A DNA stretch of 54,812 nucleotides, taken from Pseudomonadales bacterium (GTDB taxonomy: Bacteria > Pseudomonadota > Gammaproteobacteria > Pseudomonadales > Azotimanducaceae). The notes below the pieces were generated by a model. That model searched no databases and was not told where the DNA came from. It saw only the letters and a list, made by a program, of their open reading frames with translations. This document shows positions 43,070 through 51,288 of this stretch, in pieces. The position numbers were made by a program, and so were the translations under genes. The stretch's first letter is position 1, and each line of letters starts with the position of its first letter. The DNA lies in NCBI GenBank assembly GCA_019090615.1, contig JAHRVQ010000072.1:1-54812 (forward strand), written 5' to 3'.

Positions 43070-44938
43070 CTAAGAAGTTTTCAGGCCCTGCATCTTGCCG
43101 TCTTCACGCCATTGTTTAAGGATCTTAAAAAACTCCACTGGGCCGCGCCCATATTGGCCGCTAAGAAACCCATTACCGCCGCCGCCAGGTTGGCCTTCAT
43201 TATTATAATAACCCGGTGTACAGGCGGCATAAAATGACTCACCCAACTTTGCCAGACGCATAATTTCATCCACCCATTCTGTCTCGGCCTCTTCGGTTGC
43301 CTCCAGCACACTGACATTATCCTGTTTTGCCTGATCGATAATATGCGCTACGTGCTGGGCCTGCTCGTTCAACATATGGGTCATGTTGGCGGTTAGGCCC
43401 GTCTGGGTCATACCGATAAAAAAGCAATTGGGAAACCCGTTGGAGAAAAACCCATGGAAGGTTTTCAGGCCATCAGCCCATTTATCGCTGAGAGTCACTT
43501 TATTGCGACCAACAATATCGTAGCCAGATTTATTGGTATAGTTGGTGCCAACCTCAAAGCCTGTAGCAAAAATAATGCAATCCACCTCGTATTCTTTGCC
43601 GTTGAACAGAATGCCTTTTTCAGTAATACGATCAACGCCCTGCCCCAGGGTATCCACCAAAGTCACATTGGGCAGGTTATAGGTCTGTAAATATTCATCA
43701 TGAAAAGTTGGCCGTTTGCAGGCCTGCCGATAATAGGCTTTAAGCGCCTCTGCCGTATCAGGGTCGTCAACAATGGCGGCCGCACGATCACGAATTTCCT
43801 GCATTTTTTTCTGGTCAGAGAGCTCATTCAGCAAGCCTTTTTCTTTGCCGCTTAATACCAGCTCAGGGCGTTTGCTTTCGGTTTCGGACATGCTGCGAAA
43901 AATATCCGTCCAGCCATCATCCACTTCATTCTCTGGTTCTTCCTTCTTCTGCGGTTTCGGTTTTGACGCCGACGACGACTGCCCGCCAGACATCATGACG
44001 TTGAAATTTTCTACCCGCTTTTGATGCCAGCCTGGGCGCAATTTTTTAACCCATTCAGGGTCTGTGGGGGCATTTTTACGCACGTCAACCGAAGAAGGGG
44101 TACGTTGAAATACCAGCAACTCCTTTGAGGATTCGCCCAGAAACGAAATGCACTGGATCGCCGTTGCACCGGTGCCAATAATCGCCACCCGCTTATCCTT
44201 TAAACCGGTCAGATTGCCCTCGTTATTGCCCCCCGTATAGTCATAATCCCAGCGGCTGGTATGAAATGTATGGCCTTTAAAGTCTTCTATACCGGCGACT
44301 GCAGGTAATTTTGGTCGATTAAGCGGCCCATTTGACATGGCAACAAACCGCGCCTTCATTCGGTCGCCATGGGTGGTGGTAATGATCCACTTCTCATCCG
44401 CCTCGTCCCATTCCATACCAGTCACTTCAGTCTGGAATAATGCATCATCATATAAATCGTATTTTCTGCCAATCGCCTGGGTATGGGCCATAATTTCTGG
44501 CGCATGTGAATACCGCTCCTTCGGGATGTAATTCATTTCTTCAAGCAACGGCAGATAGACATAAGCCTCGACATCACACTGCGCCCCAGGGTATCGATTC
44601 CAGTACCAGGTGCCACCAAAATCACCACCCTTCTCAATGATGCGCAAACTTTTTACGCCCGCTTCGCGTAACCGAGCACCCGCAAGCAAACCACCGAAAC
44701 CACCACCGATAACCAGCACTTCAACCTCATCAAATAACGGCTCTCGGGTAAAACCGGGCTCAACATAAGGATCATCAATAAAATGTGCAAACTTGCCCGA
44801 GATATCCTGATACTGCTGGTTACCGTCCTGACGCACGCGCCGATCACGCTCGTCACGGTATTTGTCGCGTAGTTTATTTGGATCAAAATCTAGTTCCATA
44901 CCGGTTTTTTCTGCTACCGCATTTAAGTCGTCAGTCAT
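43070..44938 (-). CDS. Flavin-containing Baeyer-Villiger-type monooxygenase, copy 2
   Basis: 622 residues from the ATG at 44938, nine bases after GGGGAG. The frame stays open 58 codons further upstream, but that Cys/Arg-rich stretch precedes the RBS. Motifs: VIGGGFGGLLAGARL (GGGFGG 78-83), GGTWYWNRYPGAQCDVEAY, FKGHTFHTSRWDY (220-232) and IIGTGATAIQ (255-260). It is a close paralogue of the gene at 29278-31080, with long identical blocks. It differs by a low-complexity insertion at about 320-339 (QSSSASKPKPQKKEEPENEV), probably a flexible loop. It should oxidise a ketone to ester or lactone; separate neighbours suggest a different substrate or regulation. Downstream of the unknown gene at 45078. 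Confidence 0.93.
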   Translation of the reverse strand: MTDDLNAVAEKTGMELDFDPNKLRDKYRDERDRRVRQDGNQQYQDISGKFAHFIDDPYVEPGFTREPLFDEVEVLVIGGGFGGLLAGARLREAGVKSLRIIEKGGDFGGTWYWNRYPGAQCDVEAYVYLPLLEEMNYIPKERYSHAPEIMAHTQAIGRKYDLYDDALFQTEVTGMEWDEADEKWIITTTHGDRMKARFVAMSNGPLNRPKLPAVAGIEDFKGHTFHTSRWDYDYTGGNNEGNLTGLKDKRVAIIGTGATAIQCISFLGESSKELLVFQRTPSSVDVRKNAPTDPEWVKKLRPGWHQKRVENFNVMMSGGQSSSASKPKPQKKEEPENEVDDGWTDIFRSMSETESKRPELVLSGKEKGLLNELSDQKKMQEIRDRAAAIVDDPDTAEALKAYYRQACKRPTFHDEYLQTYNLPNVTLVDTLGQGVDRITEKGILFNGKEYEVDCIIFATGFEVGTNYTNKSGYDIVGRNKVTLSDKWADGLKTFHGFFSNGFPNCFFIGMTQTGLTANMTHMLNEQAQHVAHIIDQAKQDNVSVLEATEEAETEWVDEIMRLAKLGESFYAACTPGYYNNEGQPGGGGNGFLSGQYGRGPVEFFKILKQWREDGKMQGLKTS

Positions 44939-45077
44939 GTCAGTCCGCTCCCCTGAGTTGTTACGCTTATGATGAGATTGAGAACGCCATAATGCTATGG
45001 CCAGCACTAGTTTGGCAACCGGCAATAAACACAACCGCTTAATACAACAGTTTAAACAACAGCTACAACGACAACAA

Positions 45078-46130
45078 TTACTGCGTAGAGGAACTAATGC
45101 TAAAATGACCATTAGCCAGAGAAAGTGTTAAAAATCGGTTATGCACAGCCAACAGGCCCTCAAATGGCGCCAACCAAATTTGCTCCAGCAATGCATCTGA
45201 CTGGGGGAACAACCGCCATACAGAACGCCTCAACTGACTCGCATCACTGCCAATTTCAACTTGATCGCCAGAGGCTATGAATAACTCAGCCAACATATGG
45301 ATAAATGTCGTCGGCCCACTATCTACAAAAGCACCTACAAGCGCATCCACATCGGCATCTACATCGGCACAGGTGAGCAAATCGAATATTTCATCATAAC
45401 AATGCATACCAACCTGCCGACCACAAATACGCCCAATCGACAGGGCCTCTTGTTCGCCTAATAACTCAATCAAAACCGGCAGCGCATTACGCATGTACTC
45501 CATACTATAACGGCCCGCCGCTTTGGCCTGCCGGAGTGCTGGCCAGGTTTCACTATCAAGCTTTTGCATGGCCGATGCAGCAATCAAAGGGCAGCTTTCA
45601 TCCCGTTTAAACTGCAAGCGTTCCTCAGGTGCCAATGGCCGATCATACTCTTTATAATAACCTTCAAGGCCCGCCTGGCCCGCGGTTGTGGTTTTAGTGC
45701 AGACAAAACCCATATTGGGGTTGCCCAATGAAATGCCATTATGTGCATGCCAGCCACGCAACATCGCAGTATTCACCTGTTCTGGTATGGCGCAAATGGC
45801 CGTGCCCTGCCATATCCAACGTGGCGGCGGATATCTAATCCAGGCTTTCTGGTCAGATTCTACATAGTATTCAACCTTAACGCCGCCCAGCTGATTGGAA
45901 TAATAATGATACTTTGCCGACGCAACCGCATCAGGCAGTTTATCTAAACCCAGCTTAACCAGCCCGGGTAAAAAACGTTCGAGATGCTGCTGGCGAAACA
46001 AACGAAAGATGAATTCCTCCGCAGTAGCAACATCTTTATGATTTAACAGCGACAATACCAATCCTGTTAGCCAGGAATGGTACAAAACGTCTACGGCTTT
46101 TATGGCGTTTGACTGGAGCGTGTCATGCAT
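45078..46130 (-). CDS. Conserved-looking protein of unknown function
   Basis: 350 residues, soluble, no signal peptide. I do not recognise a family. Notable stretches: YYVESDQKAWIRYPPPRWIW, WHAHNGISLGNPNMGFVCTK, KEYDRPLAPEERLQFKRDES, and a helical C-terminal half with RICGRQVGMHCYDEI. Conserved-looking Trp, His, Pro and Cys clusters suggest a small-molecule-binding or enzymatic fold. Residues near 255-262 carry an in-frame duplication (DADVDADV) matching a 12-bp DNA repeat at 45349-45372. ATG 46130 has GGGGGAAG close upstream. It lies between gnd and the second monooxygenase on the same strand (about 60 and 140 bases apart), so a three-gene transcript is possible and a role with the monooxygenase is an inference. 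Confidence 0.8.
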   Translation of the reverse strand: MHDTLQSNAIKAVDVLYHSWLTGLVLSLLNHKDVATAEEFIFRLFRQQHLERFLPGLVKLGLDKLPDAVASAKYHYYSNQLGGVKVEYYVESDQKAWIRYPPPRWIWQGTAICAIPEQVNTAMLRGWHAHNGISLGNPNMGFVCTKTTTAGQAGLEGYYKEYDRPLAPEERLQFKRDESCPLIAASAMQKLDSETWPALRQAKAAGRYSMEYMRNALPVLIELLGEQEALSIGRICGRQVGMHCYDEIFDLLTCADVDADVDALVGAFVDSGPTTFIHMLAELFIASGDQVEIGSDASQLRRSVWRLFPQSDALLEQIWLAPFEGLLAVHNRFLTLSLANGHFSISSSTQ

Positions 46131-46179
46131 AACTTCCCCCAGTATTTGATAACTTGTTCATAAACGGCTCAACTTTTTC

Positions 46180-46201
46180 TCTAATTTTGGTCTAATTTTT
46201 G
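46180..46201. repeat. Tandem repeat, 11 bp, 2 copies, containing a gene end
   Basis: TCTAATTTTGG (46180) and TCTAATTTTTG (46191). The second includes the stop codon (CTA = TAG, 46192-46194) and last codons of gnd. Confidence 0.75.
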
Positions 46202-47637
46202 ACAGGTTTTTCTGCGGCAGGCCATTGACCATGAAATTGGCCTTCACTATCTATTCTTTCAAAACCATGCGTGCCGAAAAAATCTCGTTGGGCCTGAATC
46301 ATATTGGTGGGTAACCGCGCGCTACAATAGGATTCAAAATAAGCCAACGAAGCAGCCATGGCCGGCATCGATTGACCCTGCATTGTTGCGCTGGCAACCA
46401 GCTTACGCCATGGTTGTTGCATTGAAGACAATTTTTCCACAACCGTCGGCGCGACCAGTAAATTCACCAGTGCCGGGTCTACTTCATAGGCTAGTTTGAA
46501 TTCATCCAGGAGTTTGGCGCGGATTATACAGCCGCCACGCCAGATACCTGCTACCTGGGCCAATTTGATCGGCCACCCATAGCGGCTCGCCCCTGCCTGC
46601 AACAATGAAAAGCCCTGCCCGTAGACCGTTATTATCGAAGCCGTCAGGGCCTGCTCAAGCATTGCCAGCCAATCAATGCTATCCGACGCCAGCGACGGGC
46701 CGGCCAAAACTAGCCCCGTATAATGTTCCGCTGCCTGCTGACGGGGTATTTTTTGGCTGGACATATTGCGCTCCGAAACCGCCGTAGCAATGGTTGGCAC
46801 AGGCACGCCGAGTGCCATGGCCTGACTCACACTCCATTGGCCGGTGCCTTTTTGTTTAGCCTTGTCCGAAATTACATCAATCAGATCCTGACCACTGATA
46901 TCATCAACCGTACCCAGAATATGACCGGTAATATCCATTAAATAAGAGGCAAGCGGGCCATCATTCCATTGCTGAAATACCTGTTGCATAGCCCCGTTAC
47001 GCATGTCCAACTGGTCACGCATAAACTGGTAACATTCGGCAATCAACAGCATCACAGCATATTCAATGCCGTTATGCACCATCTTCACAAAATGACCGGC
47101 TCCATCTGGCCCAACAAGCAAACAACAGCTATCCTGATCTATCTTGGCAGCAAGCGCAGCAAACAATGGCGCGCATTCGGCAAAGGGCTTTGCATCGCCG
47201 CCAATCATTAAGCAGGCCCCATTACGCGCGCCTTCAGCGCCCCCGGAAATACCCGCACCGATAAAATGAATTTGCCTTTGGCGTAATTTCTCGTACCGCC
47301 TGATAGTGTCTTCGAAATAGGAATTACCGCCATCAATAATAATATCCGCCGGGTCTAACAGAGGTACCAATTGATCAATGACCTGATCGACAGCTTCACC
47401 GGCAGTAACCATCAATAATATTTTTCGTGGCCGCGTCAATTGTTGAATGAATGCGGTTAAGGAATCCGCCGATTCAGCCGGTTGATGCGTTAAAGCACCA
47501 GCCCGCTGGGCCCGAAAAACCCGCATTTCTTCTGCATCAAAACTAAAAACGTCGACAGCTATATTTTGGCTAAGCAAATTATCCGCTAGATTAGCGCCCA
47601 TCAAACCCAGTCCAATCAAACCCATGCTGGTTGACAT
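46192..47637 (-). CDS. gnd: 6-phosphogluconate dehydrogenase, decarboxylating
   Basis: 481 residues, the long form of the enzyme. It oxidises 6-phosphogluconate to ribulose 5-phosphate and CO2, yielding NADPH. Motifs: cofactor GLIGLGLMGANLADN, LMVTAGEAVDQV, IIDGGNSYFEDT, FIGAGISGGAEGARNG, and the catalytic Lys of HFVKMVHNGIEYAVM, then DVISDKAKQKGTGQWS and GIWRGGCIIRA. Start ATG at 47637 lies eight bases after AAGGGG; a TTG directly before it is not needed. No zwf or pgl adjacent. The NADPH produced could feed the monooxygenases and reductases nearby, but gnd is a housekeeping function. Confidence 0.96.
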   Translation of the reverse strand: MSTSMGLIGLGLMGANLADNLLSQNIAVDVFSFDAEEMRVFRAQRAGALTHQPAESADSLTAFIQQLTRPRKILLMVTAGEAVDQVIDQLVPLLDPADIIIDGGNSYFEDTIRRYEKLRQRQIHFIGAGISGGAEGARNGACLMIGGDAKPFAECAPLFAALAAKIDQDSCCLLVGPDGAGHFVKMVHNGIEYAVMLLIAECYQFMRDQLDMRNGAMQQVFQQWNDGPLASYLMDITGHILGTVDDISGQDLIDVISDKAKQKGTGQWSVSQAMALGVPVPTIATAVSERNMSSQKIPRQQAAEHYTGLVLAGPSLASDSIDWLAMLEQALTASIITVYGQGFSLLQAGASRYGWPIKLAQVAGIWRGGCIIRAKLLDEFKLAYEVDPALVNLLVAPTVVEKLSSMQQPWRKLVASATMQGQSMPAMAASLAYFESYCSARLPTNMIQAQRDFFGTHGFERIDSEGQFHGQWPAAEKPVKN

Positions 47638-48137
47638 CAATATTGCCCCTTAATTATTGGGTCTGTTAAAACGACCCGTACCCCTTTAAATCGATTGTCG
47701 ATCAAAAAATATAATAAGTGAAAGTAAGTGAATTGGACAATAAAAGGGATTTTGTCGTATCGGTAGGTTTAGCTGTTATGCTTTTTGGATGATCTGTACT
47801 GGGACTTATTTTTTTGGAGGAAGGGTTCCGAAAAACGACTGAATCTACTTACCCTGTCTCCCCGTCCAAATTTCCCAACACAGCAAACACAAAGGTAGGA
47901 GTGATCACCGCCGAAGCCGGCAAAATAGAAATTGGGATGAATTAAGACTGCATTCCATGTTGTTCATGCATCTAGAGGCCTGTCGTATCTCAGTCATAAC
48001 CATGCGTAATATTCAACTATTGCCGAGCGATATTAAGGTCTCATCATTTCTAATAAATTCGAAACCTCTATACCTTTCCTAAGCAGTGGTAGAATAAAAC
48101 TGTCAATCCACCAAACGATACAAAAGAAAAGTAATTC
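47638..48137. other. 500-bp gap at the left edge of the restriction-modification island
   Basis: It holds the gnd leader, the interrupted small ORF at 47718-47945, and the leader of the methyltransferase gene with a possible TAGAAT -10 at 48090-48095. The base composition becomes more AT-rich here. No repeat, integrase or tRNA marks a boundary. Confidence 0.45.
47718..47945 (+). pseudogene. Small membrane-protein-like ORF interrupted by TGA
   Basis: A GTG-started frame runs 24 codons to TGA (47790-47792) and stays open another 51 codons to TAA. Read through, residues about 12-32 make one plausible membrane helix, FVVSVGLAVMLFG-stop-SVLGLIF, flanked by KRD before and EEGFRK after; TGA in place of TGG (Trp) would fit. 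The tail ends AEAGKIEIGMN. No RBS is seen. Most likely a decayed or chance frame; selenocysteine is unlikely inside a membrane helix. Confidence 0.3.
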
Positions 48138-49355
48138 ATGAACAAATTTATTAACCAGGCAGAAGAAATTTTATTACCAGAAGCAGAAAAATACTGCCCC
48201 GATGGAACCGAAGCAAAAGCAATCGTTCATCAGTGGCTGACAGCCATTGCTTATGGGGAATCGTTGTTTGCAAATAACCCAGGCAAGCAGACCGTCATCA
48301 ATACCCTTAAAAAAAATCGCATTTACAAAAGTAAAAGCGACTTAAAAAGTAAATTGCATGAAAATCAAATTTTCATGCCACCTAAGGAACCAAAATTCAC
48401 ATTTATTGATTTATTTGCAGGCATCGGAGGGTTTAGGTTAGCCCTCCAGGACCAAAAAGGGTTAGCTGTTTTTAGTAGCGAATGGGATAAAGGCGCCCAA
48501 GCTACATATAACAAAAACTATGGCGAGCTTCCATTCGGCGACATAACTGCCATGACAAATCCGACCGTATCTGATGAACAATTGGATATAATGATTCCTA
48601 ACCATGATCTCCTAGCAGCTGGCTTTCCTTGTCAACCGTTTAGTCATGCCGGGGTATCAGCCAGAACTTCTGTAGGCAAAGAACACGGTTTTGAATGTAA
48701 GACACAAGGAACTTTATTTTTCGATGTATTAAGAATAGCTTCGATCAAAAAACCAAAAGTACTCTTTTTGGAGAACGTTAGGAATATTGAGCGACATGAC
48801 AAAGGCTATACCTTCAAAACAATCAAGGATTCAATTGAAGAACTTGGGTATGACTTCAGGTTTTCAATAATTGACTCTTCCTCACTTGTCCCTCAGCGCC
48901 GCGTAAGATGTTATATGGTTTGTTTTAGGAAAGATTTAAAAATTGAGTTTCAGTTCCCCAAATTTAGCGGTGATGCATTGCCGTTAAAGAGCATTCTAGA
49001 AAATGATGTTCCAGAAAAATATACTATTTCCGACAAGCTTTGGGCTGGCCATATAAATAGAACTAAACGAAACCTAGAAAGAGGGACTGGGTTCACTGCA
49101 TTTACAGCTGATATTGACAAGCCTTCCAAAACTATCGTTGCTCGTTACGGCAAAGATGGAAAGGAGTGCTTGATTCCCCAAGATAGTAAAAACCCCCGTT
49201 TTCTTACACCAAGAGAGTGCGCTCGCTTACAAGGTTTTCCTGAAGCCTTTTATATCCCTGAAGCAAAAACCCCAGCCTATAGGCAATTTGGAAATTCTGT
49301 AGCGGTTCCTGTCGTCACGCGCTTAGCCGAAGAAATCACAAAGGAGATCCTATGA
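48138..49355 (+). CDS. DNA (cytosine-5) methyltransferase
   Basis: 405 residues. Methylates C5 of cytosine using SAM. After an 85-residue N-terminal extension come motif I DLFAGIGGFR (91-100), motif IV GFPCQPFS with nucleophile C165, motif VI ENVRN (212-216), motif VIII QRRVR (253-257), motif IX TPRECARLQGFP and motif X GNSVAVPV (385-392). The target-recognition part, KLWAGHINRTKRNLERGTGF followed by IVARYGKDGKECLIP, resembles the Dcm/EcoRII group, so CCWGG or a related site is a reasonable guess. It overlaps the AAA gene by four bases (ATGA), so methylase and restriction genes are coupled. Its job is to protect host DNA. It is more AT-rich than the core genes. Confidence 0.96.
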   Translation: MNKFINQAEEILLPEAEKYCPDGTEAKAIVHQWLTAIAYGESLFANNPGKQTVINTLKKNRIYKSKSDLKSKLHENQIFMPPKEPKFTFIDLFAGIGGFRLALQDQKGLAVFSSEWDKGAQATYNKNYGELPFGDITAMTNPTVSDEQLDIMIPNHDLLAAGFPCQPFSHAGVSARTSVGKEHGFECKTQGTLFFDVLRIASIKKPKVLFLENVRNIERHDKGYTFKTIKDSIEELGYDFRFSIIDSSSLVPQRRVRCYMVCFRKDLKIEFQFPKFSGDALPLKSILENDVPEKYTISDKLWAGHINRTKRNLERGTGFTAFTADIDKPSKTIVARYGKDGKECLIPQDSKNPRFLTPRECARLQGFPEAFYIPEAKTPAYRQFGNSVAVPVVTRLAEEITKEIL

Positions 49356-51274
49356 GCTTTCAGAGCTTCAGTGACACGGCAAAAATAATTGATCAACAAG
49401 AGATAGAAACTAATTCCTTTGTAATAAATTTTAGAAAAGATGGGGGGAATTCTTTTAGCGTTGATCCAAATCATATTTTCTTGTTCCTTTCTTTTATGAG
49501 CAACAATCATGAAAAATGCAAGCAAGAAATTGAGAAAGATGAAAAGTTTGATTCCACCAAGAACTATCTCAATTATCAGGAGAAACCATATCGAGCACTC
49601 TATAAATTATTCGCCAAGGAACAGGGGTTTAATACTGTCGGTTCACTAGGCGGTAGCCAAACAAAAGAACTAACAAAAGTAATTTCAAAGTTAATTTCTT
49701 ATACCGCTGAGATCCCTTACTCTTCTGTAGAAAACAATACCTATTTCGACAAAAATACGATTAACCTTGCCATCGAAAAAGCGCCAAAGAACTCCTCCAG
49801 CTTAGGGAAACCTACTAGTTACAACAATAAAAAAGACCGTTTCATTCTTTGGCTAAAAAATCTTGGATTATCTGATAAAACAATAAAATCATATGCATCC
49901 GCAAGTATAGCCTTGGCTGATAAAATTTTACTTAAAGACGAATTACTAACAAGTAGTTTGTATGATACAGAAAATAAAGCGTTAATACGCTACGCCATAA
50001 ATAGGTTGCATTCTGATTCTGAGTGGCAAACTAAGAATGACAAAGGCAACGCTATGTATCAAGCCGGTATCAAGAAGTTCATAGAATTTCTTGATACCGA
50101 AATAAACCTAACGTCGCTACCTAAACCTTTCATTCTACTAGCCGGCATCTCAGGCACAGGCAAAACACGCTATGTCAGAAAACAAGCGCTAGCACATGGC
50201 GCAGGTAATAAGAATTTTTGTCAGATCCCTGTGCGACCAGATTGGCACGAGCCATCGGATTTACTCGGCTACATATCCAGAATATCTGGGACGAAATATA
50301 TTACTACCAAAGCACTTCAGTTTATCATCGAAGCGTGGCGTGTTGTCGCCCCCAATGCCGATGCATCGGGCCTAGGCGAACTCGATCTTTCAGTCCCCCC
50401 ATATTGGCTATGCCTTGATGAAATGAACCTGGCGCCAGTAGAGCAGTATTTTGCAGATTATTTATCGGTACTTGAAACCAGGGAATTCAACGACGGTGAG
50501 TATAGTTGCGAACCGCTTTTGGATAAAACGGTGCTTGCAACTGATGGCGCAGATATACGTTCTGATCTTGGATTAAAAGACGATGACGGCTTATGGGCGT
50601 ATTTCCTTAACAATGGAATCCCCTTACCACCTAACCTGATTGTTGCTGGCACAGTGAATATGGATGAAACAACGCATGGCTTTTCTCGTAAAGTCATTGA
50701 CCGTGCCTTAACGATTGATTTTGGCGAGTTTTTTCCCAACGATTATAGCAAGTTTTTTGCAGCACAGAATGTCGAGAAGCTGTTCACTTATAGCCAGCTT
50801 ACACAAGCTGAGCAAAAGGATTTGCAAACGTCCATTGACCCTGACGGTTCGAAATCGTTAAATTTTCTCGATAGCGTAAACGGCGTTCTTAAACAAACTC
50901 CCTTCGAATTGGCCTACCGTGCACTGAATGAATTACTGCTTCATGTAGCCTGTTTTAACCCCCAAGATGAGCACGAATTGCAGGCTGTTTGGGATGATTT
51001 TTTAATGAGTAAAGTTTTACCCCGAATCGACGGTGATGATGACAAATTACGTATCATCAATAATTCGGAGCCAGCGAACCTTATAGACGCGCTGGTTGAA
51101 GTTCTAAAACCCGAATTTGATGAAATTTGGGATACCAGCAAAAAAAGAACAGACTTATTTAGGACAGCCCATGACGGCAGTAAAATTAACGATATCTCAT
51201 GTAGGTCTCGTAAAAAGTTGGAGTGGATGAAAAACCGATTAGAAGCAAATACTTTCACCAGTTTTTGGCCATGA
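49352..51274 (+). CDS. McrB-like AAA+ restriction ATPase/GTPase (LlaJI R1 type)
   Basis: 640 residues. N-terminal 1-150 unrecognised; residues about 160-250 look like a SAM-like core-binding helical domain as in tyrosine recombinases (FILWLKNLGLSDKTIKSYAS, IKKFIEFLDTEI), probably for DNA binding. Then a McrB-type AAA_5 motor: Walker A GISGTGKT with K271, SDLLGYISR, Walker B WLCLDEMN (D356, E357), and VNMDETTHGFSRKVIDRA (435-452) in place of the McrB VNTADRS region. It would hydrolyse GTP or ATP to power DNA translocation with the nuclease subunit. Its order after a C5 methylase and before a DUF2357 nuclease matches LlaJI-like systems. Confidence 0.92.
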   Translation: MSFQSFSDTAKIIDQQEIETNSFVINFRKDGGNSFSVDPNHIFLFLSFMSNNHEKCKQEIEKDEKFDSTKNYLNYQEKPYRALYKLFAKEQGFNTVGSLGGSQTKELTKVISKLISYTAEIPYSSVENNTYFDKNTINLAIEKAPKNSSSLGKPTSYNNKKDRFILWLKNLGLSDKTIKSYASASIALADKILLKDELLTSSLYDTENKALIRYAINRLHSDSEWQTKNDKGNAMYQAGIKKFIEFLDTEINLTSLPKPFILLAGISGTGKTRYVRKQALAHGAGNKNFCQIPVRPDWHEPSDLLGYISRISGTKYITTKALQFIIEAWRVVAPNADASGLGELDLSVPPYWLCLDEMNLAPVEQYFADYLSVLETREFNDGEYSCEPLLDKTVLATDGADIRSDLGLKDDDGLWAYFLNNGIPLPPNLIVAGTVNMDETTHGFSRKVIDRALTIDFGEFFPNDYSKFFAAQNVEKLFTYSQLTQAEQKDLQTSIDPDGSKSLNFLDSVNGVLKQTPFELAYRALNELLLHVACFNPQDEHELQAVWDDFLMSKVLPRIDGDDDKLRIINNSEPANLIDALVEVLKPEFDEIWDTSKKRTDLFRTAHDGSKINDISCRSRKKLEWMKNRLEANTFTSFWP

Positions 51275-51288
51275 GCTAAGCCACCGTT

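Noticed and set aside
44939-45112. Cys-rich 58-codon N-terminal extension of the second monooxygenase
   Set aside because: The RBS GGGGAG and the alignment with the paralogue place the start at 44938; the upstream codons do not look like protein.
47790-47792. In-frame TGA as a selenocysteine codon
   Set aside because: It would lie inside a membrane helix of a small protein, no SECIS-like hairpin is evident and no selenoprotein family fits.
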